Assembly: GCA_965247815.1 (NCBI GenBank)
Contig: CBDFHW010000014.1
Span: 124,001-188,000 of the forward strand
Direction: 5' to 3'
DNA length: 64,000 bases
From: CBDAQA01 sp965247815
GTDB lineage: Bacteria; Planctomycetota; Phycisphaerae; Tepidisphaerales; Tepidisphaeraceae
Shown here: positions 1-7,718 of the stretch, piece after piece
How positions within the stretch are numbered: position 1 is the stretch's first letter
Layout of the letters: each line of letters starts with the position of its first letter
Translations under genes and position numbers: made by a program
Notes under the pieces: model-generated
Seen by the model: only the letters and a program-made list of their open reading frames with translations
Databases searched by the model: none
What the model was told of the DNA's origin: nothing

Positions 1-2
1 AC

Positions 3-284
3 ACCGACCCGGTGGCGGCGTTGCAGCGGGTGCAGAAGCTGGCGGGCATGAAATGGTCCCCGACGCAGATCGAGGCTGCGATCGAAGCGTCTCGGTTCGA
101 ACAGATGCGGGCGGCCGAGGAGCGCACGGCGCGGACGCCGGGCGACGGCCGGTCATTCGAACACTTCGTTCGTCGCGGCCGCGTCGGCAGCTGGCAGGAA
201 GAAATGGGCTATACCGAATTGCGGATCGTCGAAGAGAAATTCGGTAAGGTGATGAGGCAGTTCGCGTACGAACCGCTTAGCTGA
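3..284 (+). CDS. Sulfotransferase-like protein, C-terminal fragment (5' end outside window)
   Basis: The reading frame is open from the first bases of the window to a TGA at 282-284, so this is the last ~93 residues of a longer protein. The end carries a pattern typical of the C-terminus of PAPS-dependent sulfotransferases: a helix with SRFEQMRAAEE, then FVRRGRVGSWQEEMG followed by a helical tail. In that family the RxGxxGxW segment contacts the 3'-phosphate of PAPS. A GTG at 12 could be read as a start, but the match to the end of a family of ~250-300 residues argues for truncation by the window edge. The assignment rests on this short motif only. Confidence 0.55.
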   Translation, partial: TDPVAALQRVQKLAGMKWSPTQIEAAIEASRFEQMRAAEERTARTPGDGRSFEHFVRRGRVGSWQEEMGYTELRIVEEKFGKVMRQFAYEPLS

Positions 285-333
285 AAACGGTCACGCGTTG
301 GCAACCGTTGTCACAGTTGATTAAGATCGAAGC

Positions 334-636
334 ATGGCACGTGAATCCACGCTCAATGTTTCGTTGACGGATGCCCTAAAGCGGTACGTCAATTCGAAAA
401 TCGCGACTGGAAATTATGAGTCCGCCAGCGAGGTTGTGCGGGAGAGCCTGCGGCTCTCGCAATCTCTGGAACAGCGAGAGAGCCTGTATTGGACTGCCGT
501 GCGCGAAAAGGTTAGCGTCGCGCGCCGTCAGGTGAAGACTGGCCAAGTCGTAGACGGTGAGGTCGCAATGAAGACCCTCATCTCCGAACTAGGCAGGGTG
601 CGACCGACTAAGAAACGAAAAAAGCGGATCGCGTGA
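334..636 (+). CDS. parD: ParD-like ribbon-helix-helix antitoxin
   Basis: A 100-residue protein. The N-terminal strand STLNVSLTDALKRYV is followed by a helix-turn-helix ending in YESASEVVRESLRL, the standard layout of CopG/ParD-family ribbon-helix-helix antitoxins. The C-terminal half is charged and ends in a lysine/arginine-rich tail, as expected for the toxin-wrapping region. The stop overlaps the next gene's start (GTGA, 633-636), which suggests translational coupling with the toxin. By family knowledge it should bind its own promoter as a dimer and neutralise the ParE partner. Confidence 0.85.
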   Translation: MARESTLNVSLTDALKRYVNSKIATGNYESASEVVRESLRLSQSLEQRESLYWTAVREKVSVARRQVKTGQVVDGEVAMKTLISELGRVRPTKKRKKRIA

Positions 637-932
637 ACTACAGCTTAAGCAAGGCAGCTGTCAAGGATATTCGCGGCATCGTCCTACACATTCTGACCGT
701 TCAACAAAGTCCGCAAAACGCGGCGTTAGTCGCCGTTCGACTTCGAAATCATTTCCGTCGTCTAGTTGCGATGCCCTATCTCGGTTATCCGCGGGCCCAA
801 CTACAGGATGCGGACGCTCGTGTATCTGAAATAACAGGGCTGGTCGTTATCTACGATGCGACGAGCAGGCCGCTGGTGATTTTACGTGTCGTACACGCGG
901 CACGCGACCTAAGCAGAATCCGTCCGCGGTAA
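633..932 (+). CDS. parE: ParE/RelE-superfamily toxin
   Basis: A 99-residue protein starting at a GTG that overlaps the antitoxin stop. It has the ParE layout: NYSLSKAAVKDIRGI at the N-terminus, a central helical hairpin, then FRRLVAMPYLGYPR, and a C-terminal strand pair with LVVIYDATSRPLVILRVVHAARD. The ending ILRVVHAARD matches the common ParE pattern 'I-R-V-L-H-x-x-R-D'. Family members either inhibit gyrase (ParE) or cleave mRNA (RelE); the sequence resembles the ParE side, but the target cannot be read from it. Both genes look intact. Confidence 0.85.
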   Translation: MNYSLSKAAVKDIRGIVLHILTVQQSPQNAALVAVRLRNHFRRLVAMPYLGYPRAQLQDADARVSEITGLVVIYDATSRPLVILRVVHAARDLSRIRPR

Positions 933-965
933 TTACGCGGTGACATCTGGTCGCCACTTGACGCC

Positions 966-1346
966 TTAACTTTTACTCGGCTTTTCACCCGAATCGGGCG
1001 TGCCGCCCTTGCCGCCGGTGCGGGGGTGGCGGCGTTCGCGGTCGGGTGCGCTGCCGGTGGGGGCTTGATCCCAGCCCATTGGTTCTTCGTCCAGCATCGA
1101 ATGATCCGGCTGCTGCGGCGCTTCCCCGACGGGGGCCTGATGCTGTTCGTGGGCGTTGATTTGCTTCGAGCCGTCCTGGGCGTTGCCGACCGACGCGGCC
1201 ATATGGTCGGGCTCGGGCGTGGGGGTCGCTTTGGTGTTGTTGTCCAAACGACCGGCGCCGGCTTCATTTTCGGGGTGCGACCTTTCGTAGTTATTCGACG
1301 GGTCGGGGGCCAATTCCTTGGAAGCGGGACGCATTTGCTCTGCCAT
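966..1346 (-). CDS. Hydrophilic, probably disordered small protein
   Basis: About 126 residues when started at the ATG at 1346, which has an AAAGGA ribosome-binding sequence six bases upstream; a longer in-frame start at 1406 lacks one. The sequence is rich in Pro, Glu, Gln, Gly and Asn, with many acidic and His residues and no hydrophobic segment, so it is probably intrinsically disordered and cytoplasmic. I do not recognise a family. The good Shine-Dalgarno is the main argument that it is a real gene. It is followed on the same strand by a small membrane protein gene. Confidence 0.5.
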   Translation of the reverse strand: MAEQMRPASKELAPDPSNNYERSHPENEAGAGRLDNNTKATPTPEPDHMAASVGNAQDGSKQINAHEQHQAPVGEAPQQPDHSMLDEEPMGWDQAPTGSAPDRERRHPRTGGKGGTPDSGEKPSKS

Positions 1347-1440
1347 GGCGATCCTTTCGGCTAAGGCATGATCATAGCCCGCGACACGGCTCGCGAAGAA
1401 TGGCAAAAATGTCAGCAGGTTTGAAATAACTCGAAGAAAA

Positions 1441-1779
1441 TCAGCGGGTTACCAGATCGTGACCCAGCCAGAAAATGAACAAAGAGCAGATCAAAATGCC
1501 GAGCAACGTGCAACCCCACTGCAGCGTGGTGACCGGCCGGCGCACGACAATGACGTACGGTCCGATTAACACGCCGGCCAAGGACGGCAACATGGCAATG
1601 AAGTCAAAGAATTGATTCCGGGCACGCTCCTGCGCGGGCGGCATGTGTGCGGTGGGCTGATCACCCACGACAAACAGCAGCAGGGCGAACATCAGCACGA
1701 ACCAGACGATTTGCACACCTCCGGCGATCAACGGGGAATACGGCCAGAAGTTAAATCGGCGGGGAAGCGGTGGCGGCAT
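1441..1779 (-). CDS. Small membrane protein of unknown function
   Basis: A 112-residue protein with three hydrophobic segments: around residues 17-40 (IVWFVLMFALLLFVV), 60-80 (FIAMLPSLAGVLIGPYVIVV) and 88-106 (WGCTLLGILICSLFIFWLG). The N-terminus is proline- and arginine-rich (MPPPLPRRF), a common start for small planctomycete inner-membrane proteins. No catalytic motif is visible. It lies between the tRNA-Ala gene and the disordered-protein gene, all on the minus strand. Confidence 0.55.
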   Translation of the reverse strand: MPPPLPRRFNFWPYSPLIAGGVQIVWFVLMFALLLFVVGDQPTAHMPPAQERARNQFFDFIAMLPSLAGVLIGPYVIVVRRPVTTLQWGCTLLGILICSLFIFWLGHDLVTR

Positions 1780-1843
1780 TGCGGCAGTCCCTTTTGCCCG
1801 TCACGGGACGACCGGCGTGACTTACCGCATAGTGGAACGAAAA

Positions 1844-1916
1844 TGGAGCGGACCGGGATCGAACCGGCTACCTTCTGGTTGCAAACCAGACGCTCTCCCA
1901 GATGAGCTACCGCCCC
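1844..1916 (-). tRNA. tRNA-Ala (anticodon TGC)
   Basis: The minus strand folds as a standard 73-nt cloverleaf. The acceptor stem GGGGCGG pairs with CCGCTCC, and its third pair is G3-U70, the classic alanine identity element. The D arm contains TAGCTCA...GGGAGAGC, the anticodon stem-loop is CTGGT-TTGCAAA-type with anticodon TGC, and the T arm contains GGTTCGATCCC. The discriminator base is A. The 3' CCA is not encoded (the next bases are TTT) and must be added after transcription. Confidence 0.97.
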
Positions 1917-1997
1917 GCACTGTTTATATCGTATCGACCGAATCATTGATGAACAAGAGCACACCGTCGCGGCGTTTTGAGGAACACGTTGATTGCC

Positions 1998-2882
1998 TCA
2001 GCGATGCCCGCCGCCGTTGCCAGTGAAACCGGAATGTCCGCCGTGGTGGAAGTATCCACCGGCACCGAAACCCGACCCACCGTAGAAGGAATTAAACCCG
2101 ACCAGCGGGGTGCCGACGTTGTAAAGCAGACTGAATCCGTAACCGCCGAGGTAGTTGCCGTAGAAATTGCTATACCCCGCGTACGTGTTGCGGTAGCGGG
2201 TGTCCTGCAGTTGTTGATTAAAATCGGTCGACGGCGTTCGGTTGTTTTCGACGTAAGTTTGCAGCGTAGACCCTTCGTAACTGGACGCTGCCCCGACGGC
2301 CGGGGGTTGAACGATCTGCACAATAATCGCCGGTTGAAGGCCTGGCGGAACTACCCCGGCGGGTTTCGTAGCACGCTCGTCAGCTAGCTTAACCCCTGAT
2401 AACTGATTGAGCTGTTTGATTGCCTGCCCCGAGAGCGCATCTTCCATCGAGAACAGGTCGCGGTCGGCGCCGGTCGCACTCAGCCCGCCGATCACGGTTC
2501 CGGATGCGACTTCGATAATCTGCCCTGTAAAGCGGAGCATGTCGTCGGCGCTTTGGTACGTCCCGGTGATCAGGTATCGAGCACCAGCGTCTTTCGCGGC
2601 CGACCGTGCGTCGGCAACCGACCCCGTCGCCGCGACGGGCCGAAGATGTCCGCGAGCCAGATCAGTGACAAGGTTCTGCTGAACGCCTGTGCCGGCCCAT
2701 TCTAATCGGGAGCTATCACCGACTGCCAGGAAAGCGGTGACGTAAACGTCGCCTGCGGCCGTCACAGCAACTGGCTGTGTGGCGGGCGGAGCCGCCTGCT
2801 GAATCGTTAACGGTTCGGCAATCGCTATCGCCGTCGCGGACAAAACCGATCCCAGACTTAAAATTATCTTGGTTGATCGCAT
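1998..2882 (-). CDS. Secreted FlgO/CsgG-like protein with Gly/Tyr-rich C-terminus
   Basis: A 294-residue protein with a Sec signal peptide (MRSTKIILSLGSVLSATAIAIAEP). Residues ~45-165 resemble the FlgO/CsgG/LpoB-type alpha/beta domain: VYVTAFLAVGDSSRLEWAG, then a regular pattern ending ARYLITGTYQSADDMLRFTGQIIEVASGTVIGG. These domains are found in outer-membrane-associated assembly or activator proteins. The last ~90 residues are low-complexity, rich in Tyr, Gly, Asn and Phe (YAGYSNFYGNYLGGYG, GYFHHGGHSGF), which would suit a sticky surface or matrix-contact segment. It is not a lipoprotein, since no lipobox is seen. Substrate and partner are unknown. Confidence 0.6.
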   Translation of the reverse strand: MRSTKIILSLGSVLSATAIAIAEPLTIQQAAPPATQPVAVTAAGDVYVTAFLAVGDSSRLEWAGTGVQQNLVTDLARGHLRPVAATGSVADARSAAKDAGARYLITGTYQSADDMLRFTGQIIEVASGTVIGGLSATGADRDLFSMEDALSGQAIKQLNQLSGVKLADERATKPAGVVPPGLQPAIIVQIVQPPAVGAASSYEGSTLQTYVENNRTPSTDFNQQLQDTRYRNTYAGYSNFYGNYLGGYGFSLLYNVGTPLVGFNSFYGGSGFGAGGYFHHGGHSGFTGNGGGHR

Positions 2883-3088
2883 GCGTTACACCCTTCGCGG
2901 CGACTGAGCCGTCAGCATTATAGACTATTTTTCAGTGCCGGGGTTTGTCGTGAGTCGGAAGATCGATGAATTCGAGAGCAATTCAGCTGTTCATTCGGCG
3001 GTGCCACTTTATATTCTCACCCGCCGCCGAGCGCGTTTGCGATCGACGCAGGCGGCCGCCGCGACAAGAAATGGACCGATCAGGCACC

Positions 3089-3970
3089 ATGAGCATTTAC
3101 GACTCGATCGTCATCACTGGTGGTAATGGCATGCTGGCGCACGCGTTAACCGACGCACTGCACGCCCGCGGGTTGAAACCGGTCGTCCTGACACGCGCCC
3201 AATGTGACTTGGCAAACGAGGCCGACGTCCGGCGGATCTTCGACCACAAGCCGACGCTGGTGCTGAACTGCGCCGCTCACACCAAGGTTGATTTGTGCGA
3301 GCAGGAGCCCGACTTGGCCGACCGGGTCAACGGGTATGCGGTGGGGCAACTGGCCGGGTTATGCCGGGAGCACGGCACCGCGCTGGTGCACGTCAGCACC
3401 GACTTTGTATTCAACGGAAAAGGCACGCGTCCTTACACGGTCGACGAACCGGTCGCGCCGCTTTCGGCTTACGGCCGGTCGAAGCTGCTCGGGGAAACCG
3501 AGCTTCAGAAAAATGCCCCCGCAAAATGGTTGATCGTCCGCACGGCCTGGGTATACGGCCGACACGGCGCGAATTTCCCCCGCACAATGGTGACGGTCGC
3601 CAGGGCGGGCAAGCCATTAAATGTGGTCTGCGACCAAGTCGGGTCCCCGACTTACACGGTCGACCTTGCGGCCGGAATCCTGGCGCTGCTCGACCACGAT
3701 GCGACCGGAATTTTTCATATCTCGAACACGGGCGAAACCAACTGGCGCGAGTTCGCCCGGGCGGCACTTGCCGAGTTCGGGGTGGACCACCCGGTGGGCG
3801 CGATCACGTCGGCCGACTGGGTCGTCCAAAAACCAAACGCAGCAGCTCGACCGAGCTACAGCGTTTTGGATCTGTCCAAATTCGAGCGAGCGTCGCGGAC
3901 AAAAACCCGGCCATGGCGTGACGCGTTGAAGGCGTTCAAGGCCGAAGTCGATGCCGCTGAAAGTTTCTAG
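3089..3970 (+). CDS. rfbD: dTDP-4-dehydrorhamnose reductase-like SDR (RmlD family)
   Basis: A 293-residue extended short-chain dehydrogenase. It shows the nucleotide-binding motif ITGGNGML at residues 9-16, the STDFVFNG segment (S/T near 103-104) and the catalytic YGRSK with Tyr128 and Lys132. The RmlD hallmark LIVRTAWVYGRHGANFPRTM follows, then GSPTYTVDLA. The family reduces dTDP-4-keto-L-rhamnose to dTDP-L-rhamnose with NAD(P)H for surface polysaccharide synthesis. The start at 3089 places the Rossmann motif at the usual distance; an in-frame start at 2966 adds an unlikely Arg-rich extension. The other rfb genes are not next to it. A rhamnose mutarotase lies at 56.1 kb. Confidence 0.85.
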   Translation: MSIYDSIVITGGNGMLAHALTDALHARGLKPVVLTRAQCDLANEADVRRIFDHKPTLVLNCAAHTKVDLCEQEPDLADRVNGYAVGQLAGLCREHGTALVHVSTDFVFNGKGTRPYTVDEPVAPLSAYGRSKLLGETELQKNAPAKWLIVRTAWVYGRHGANFPRTMVTVARAGKPLNVVCDQVGSPTYTVDLAAGILALLDHDATGIFHISNTGETNWREFARAALAEFGVDHPVGAITSADWVVQKPNAAARPSYSVLDLSKFERASRTKTRPWRDALKAFKAEVDAAESF

Positions 3971-3974
3971 TCAT

Positions 3975-4592
3975 TTACTTCGTCGACGCCGATCGTTCGA
4001 ACGTGCCGACGAGTTCACCGTCGGCCAGCACGTGGCCGGTCATCGCTTCCTTCAGATCGCTCAGCGTGGCGTTCGCGTCGAGATCGAGACGAATGTCGAG
4101 CGCGAACACTTGGAAGTGATAATGATGCACGCCGTGCCCCATCGGCGGTTTGGGGCCGAACCAGCCACGGGTCTTGTTGTCGTTTTGGCCTTGCACGGCG
4201 TCGTCGAAATCGGATAGTTCCGCCTCGTTCGGCAACGCGGCCGGCAATGATCGCACGTCGGGACTGAGCCCGTGCAATATCCAGTGGACGAACGGGTTCG
4301 GAAACGGCGCGTCCGGGTCTTCCACGATCAGCACGATTTCCCGCGCTTCGGCAGGCACGCCTGCGAAGAACAATGCCGGTGACGTGTTTTGCCCCTGTGG
4401 TGTGTAACGCTCGGGAATCGGTTGCCCGTCGGCGAACGCGTCAGTTTTCACTTGAAGTTTGCCGGGGGCCGACACCGGCGTTTTTTTGCTCGTCAGCTTT
4501 TCGTCCCCGGCATGAATGCCGGACAGCGCCGACCCGATGGTCTGTCGAACTATTTTCCCCGCGTTCGAAATCGACTCAGTAAATGTTGCCAT
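3975..4592 (-). CDS. YbhB/YbcL family PEBP-like protein
   Basis: A 205-residue protein of the phosphatidylethanolamine-binding family (Raf-kinase-inhibitor-like in bacteria). Diagnostic segments are IPERYTPQGQNTSPAL, the EDPDAPFPNPFVHWILHGL block, and GHGVHHYHFQVFALD near the C-terminus, which form the conserved ligand pocket. The protein is cytoplasmic, with an extra N-terminal tail of ~60 residues (KIVRQTIGSALSG...KKTPVSAPG). The start at 4592 has AGGTG just upstream and avoids an atypical Cys/Arg-rich extension. The biochemical role of bacterial members is not settled. It lies downstream of the phospholipase-D gene on the same strand. Confidence 0.85.
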   Translation of the reverse strand: MATFTESISNAGKIVRQTIGSALSGIHAGDEKLTSKKTPVSAPGKLQVKTDAFADGQPIPERYTPQGQNTSPALFFAGVPAEAREIVLIVEDPDAPFPNPFVHWILHGLSPDVRSLPAALPNEAELSDFDDAVQGQNDNKTRGWFGPKPPMGHGVHHYHFQVFALDIRLDLDANATLSDLKEAMTGHVLADGELVGTFERSASTK

Positions 4593-4670
4593 GAAACACC
4601 TGCATCTGGTTAATAAAACTTCGGCAGGGCTGACCGCCGGTACGGAAGCCCGTGATCTCAGATGCAATGT

Positions 4671-5945
4671 TCAAAGCAAATATCGCGCCCGGCTGACCGC
4701 CCATTGACCGAATCGATCGAACAAAGGCCGGTGTTTCCACACGTCCGGGTCGATCCGTTTAGCGTACTCGACGTCGTGATCGAAGAGGGTTTCGATCTGC
4801 CGGCCGAAATCGGCGCTGCGGATAATGCCCGACAGTTCGCAGTTATACTCGATGCTGCGGTAGTCCAGATTGGTCGACCCGATGATGCTGATGCACTGGT
4901 CGACGACAATTGTCTTGGCGTGCAGGATGACGTTTTGTCGTTCGTAGATTTCGATGCCGCAGGACATCAGCCGTTCGTAAAAACTTCGCGCGGCGATCAC
5001 CAGCAGCTTTACGTCGCCCCGGCCCGGCAACATCAGGCGGACCTTCACACCGCGGCCGGCAGCATTGCAGAGCTCGTCGATTAAATTATCACCGGGCGCA
5101 AAATAGGCCATCGTCAGCGAGATCGACCGCTTCGCGTTCTGAAGCAATTCGCAGAGCATTTCCTGCAGCGGGCTGTTCATGGTCGGCACGCTCGCCAGGA
5201 GTCCAAAACTGCCGTGGTCCAGGTCATGAATCAGCTCGGCCCGGCGGATGCGGCCGCCCTTGTTCGCGTAATGCCAGGTTCTCGTAAACGATCGGAGCAG
5301 ATGCGCGACCGCCGGGCCCCGCATGCCAATGGCATTGTCGCGCCACAGTTCGCTTGCGGCCAGATTAGTGCCGGTTAGCTTCGATTTGACGATCCACGAC
5401 CCGGCGTATTCCTGACCCAAATTCATCCCGCCCAGCCCGCCGGTGTCGTCATCGATCACCAGCAGCTTTCGGTGGTCCCGATTCAGTGGCCGCCAGCTGA
5501 ACCGGCACTCCCACGGCCGCATCGGGCTGAACTGCAGCACCGCGACGCCGGCCCGGCGAAGCTTTTCGAACATCCCGCGGTTTGTGTAGAACGACCCGAA
5601 AGAGTCGTAAAGAACAAAAACCCGCACGCCTTGCCGGGCCTTCTCGCAAAGCAGGTCGGCGACGGCGGTGCCGGTCTCGTCGCTGGCGAAAATATACAGT
5701 TCGAGGCAGATCCGGAAGCGGGCGTTTTTCATCGCCTCGAAAGCCGCGCTCCAGGCTTCGCCGTCTTTGTAAAGTTGGACGACGGTGCCGTCGTCTAGCT
5801 CGACCGGCGGGGGGATCACCCAGCCGTCGTCGTCACTGCCCGCCCCGACGTTGATCCCGCTCGCCGTGCCCGCATCCGCGCGAGCCGGCATCGGCACCTT
5901 GTTCAGGCCGTGCGTGCGATCGGTCACCGGGGCGGTCGTGGGCAT
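4671..5945 (-). CDS. Phospholipase D-like / cardiolipin synthase family protein
   Basis: A 424-residue protein with two HKD motifs: H158-R-K160...D165 (DHRKLLVIDD) and H342-A-K344...D349 (HAKTIVVD), each followed by the usual Gly/Ser/Asn segments (GGMNLG, GSTNLDYRS). This is the catalytic pair of the PLD superfamily, and the arrangement matches cardiolipin synthase C-type and YwiE-type enzymes that join phosphatidylglycerol molecules. Unlike classical Cls there is no pair of N-terminal transmembrane helices; the first ~45 residues are a polar linker. It may therefore be a soluble or peripheral enzyme, and a nuclease or phospholipase role cannot be excluded. Confidence 0.8.
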   Translation of the reverse strand: MPTTAPVTDRTHGLNKVPMPARADAGTASGINVGAGSDDDGWVIPPPVELDDGTVVQLYKDGEAWSAAFEAMKNARFRICLELYIFASDETGTAVADLLCEKARQGVRVFVLYDSFGSFYTNRGMFEKLRRAGVAVLQFSPMRPWECRFSWRPLNRDHRKLLVIDDDTGGLGGMNLGQEYAGSWIVKSKLTGTNLAASELWRDNAIGMRGPAVAHLLRSFTRTWHYANKGGRIRRAELIHDLDHGSFGLLASVPTMNSPLQEMLCELLQNAKRSISLTMAYFAPGDNLIDELCNAAGRGVKVRLMLPGRGDVKLLVIAARSFYERLMSCGIEIYERQNVILHAKTIVVDQCISIIGSTNLDYRSIEYNCELSGIIRSADFGRQIETLFDHDVEYAKRIDPDVWKHRPLFDRFGQWAVSRARYLL

Positions 5946-6025
5946 GCTGTTGTTGTAACGTCGTAGTCGAAAGCTTGACTCTTTTAAACCGGGACGTGTT
6001 GAAGATCGAGGGAGTGATTTGAGTA

Positions 6026-6106
6026 CCCGTTTAGCGGCTGCCCCGCAGGGGCGCGGGCGATGTTAGTTAGACCAAGAGCGCCCCCGCGGGGCAGCCGCTA
6101 AACGGG
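6026..6106. repeat. Dispersed palindromic repeat, copy A1
   Basis: Two 29-bp arms (6026-6054 and 6078-6106) are inverted copies with one mismatch, separated by 23 bp. The arm begins CCCGTTTAGCGGCTGCCCC and itself holds a small hairpin (CCCC-GCA-GGGG). Related elements occur at 26601-26675 and 43844-43910. This copy lies between the stop of the DHH phosphoesterase gene and the start of the phospholipase-D gene, both on the minus strand, so its RNA form could act as a terminator or as an mRNA-stabilising stem. Confidence 0.85.
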
Positions 6107-6135
6107 TTGATCTCGGCGGTCGCGTCGCTTTCAAA

Positions 6136-7455
6136 TTACACCCTCGGCACCAACTTGTGCCCGCGCATGTTTTTAATCCCCAGGCATCGTAGGTAACGGG
6201 ACCGCAGCACGTCGCGCAGTTTCGCGATTTCTTTCGGGGTGCCGGTCGTCAGGGGGATATACCCGCCGGCCTTGAGCCGGTGCCCGCCGCCTTCACCGAT
6301 GCCGCGGGTCAGTTTTCGGATCACGTCGACGGCCGACATTGTCTTGCTGCTGGTGCGCAGGCTCATGATCAATTTACTCTCGTGCACTGCGGTGATCAGC
6401 GACCACTGCACGGCGTCGAATCGCAGCAGGAAGTCGGCCATCACGGCCGGCTTTTCCAGCGAATCGATCGTGTCGATGTGTGACACGATCACGTTGTCGA
6501 AATACATCGCGTTGTTCAAAGCGGCCGCGTACGACGTGTAATAGCTCTGCGGCAGATCCACGTACCGCATTTGATACAACCGGCGGGTGTCGGCGATCAG
6601 CGTCAGGCTCGAGAGCGCGATGTTGTCCAGATCACCCGGCGTCCCGGCCGCGCCGGCAAGATCGGATTCGATCGCGTAAAGCAGGCTCGCGCCCAGCGTC
6701 GGCGAGATCGACTCTTCCAGCTCCATGAAGTAGCTGAAGATGATCGAGCTGGTCGCGCCGACGTCGACACGGATGTCGCAGAAGGGGCACTTGGGTTTGC
6801 GGTGCCGGCCCCGGTGGTGGTCGATCACGGCGGTTGGTTCGATGCTCCGCGGCAAAGGCGAATACGCGCTCACCGGCTGCGTGTCGAGCAGAATAAACGC
6901 GTCGTAATCTTTCAGCTTTTCATCGTCCCAGGGGACCAGATCCAGATTGCTGAGCCTTGCGAAGCTGCAGTTCATCCCGCCGCCGACCCGGCCCTTGATC
7001 GACATGCTGACCGAAGCATTCGGCAAACGCTTTCGCAGCAGGTGCAAGAGCCCCAGGCTGCTCGCCAGCGCGTCGGGGTCGGGGTGCAGGTGCGTGGTGA
7101 TGAGGATGTTTTTTTTGTGCTCGAGCGTCTTGAGCAACCGCCGGGCACGCGGCCGGCCGCGGGATTTGAGCTCGGCTGCGACTGCGGAGCCGGCGACGGT
7201 TTCGAGACAGCTTTCCACGAACGCGGTGGACGCATTCTCGTGGCGGTGCTGCGGGATTTCATCGTCGGTGTCGCGCATCTGTTTGATCGCCCGTCCCCGG
7301 ATCGAGCGTGGTATCGCTCCACGACCAGAGGTGTCGATCGCTTTTGTCTCATCGACCGGAATCGTTACGCGCATAACCTTACGGGCCTTAAACGCGATCC
7401 TGCGCTGAATTTGGGATGCGATACGATCTAAAACGGCTTCACGGCGAACGAGCAT
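6136..7455 (-). CDS. DHH/DHHA1 family phosphoesterase (NrnA-like)
   Basis: A 439-residue protein. Motif I is HPDPDALAS (His124, Asp126, Asp128), the DHH motif is D212-H213-H214 (VIDHHRG), and the DHHA1 domain ends with GGGHRLKAGG at 389-398, which binds substrate phosphate. This is the plan of NrnA-type nano-RNases and pAp phosphatases that use two Mn2+ ions. The ~100-residue N-terminal extension (RRIAFKARKVMRVT..., Arg-rich) is unusual. Internal ATGs at 7374 and 7278 would shorten it, and none of the candidate starts has a convincing ribosome-binding site. It is transcribed divergently from the exoprotein gene at 7719. Confidence 0.8.
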   Translation of the reverse strand: MLVRREAVLDRIASQIQRRIAFKARKVMRVTIPVDETKAIDTSGRGAIPRSIRGRAIKQMRDTDDEIPQHRHENASTAFVESCLETVAGSAVAAELKSRGRPRARRLLKTLEHKKNILITTHLHPDPDALASSLGLLHLLRKRLPNASVSMSIKGRVGGGMNCSFARLSNLDLVPWDDEKLKDYDAFILLDTQPVSAYSPLPRSIEPTAVIDHHRGRHRKPKCPFCDIRVDVGATSSIIFSYFMELEESISPTLGASLLYAIESDLAGAAGTPGDLDNIALSSLTLIADTRRLYQMRYVDLPQSYYTSYAAALNNAMYFDNVIVSHIDTIDSLEKPAVMADFLLRFDAVQWSLITAVHESKLIMSLRTSSKTMSAVDVIRKLTRGIGEGGGHRLKAGGYIPLTTGTPKEIAKLRDVLRSRYLRCLGIKNMRGHKLVPRV

Positions 7456-7718
7456 GCTGGTAAACAGGCAAACTGTGCGCCCTATAAAACGTATCTCTGA
7501 GGGCTAGAATCTTCTCTGCGGCACCGGGAAGGGCTTGCCGATACTGCATGAGGCCGATTTTCAACCCGCGTGCGGGCTTCCCCCGACCGGCGGTCATCGA
7601 TGCCGGCCGGCTGACTTTCCGCCTCACGGGTCGTGTTCGAATTCGGAACACAATGGGCAGCGACTGCACGGCGGCGCGCTCGACTTCAACTGCGACGACA
7701 ATTATGCAACAACATTGC
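7456..7718. other. Divergent intergenic region
   Basis: About 260 bp between two divergently transcribed genes. I see no further gene, repeat or clear terminator; it should hold the promoters of both neighbours, but no confident -35/-10 pair was found. Confidence 0.4.
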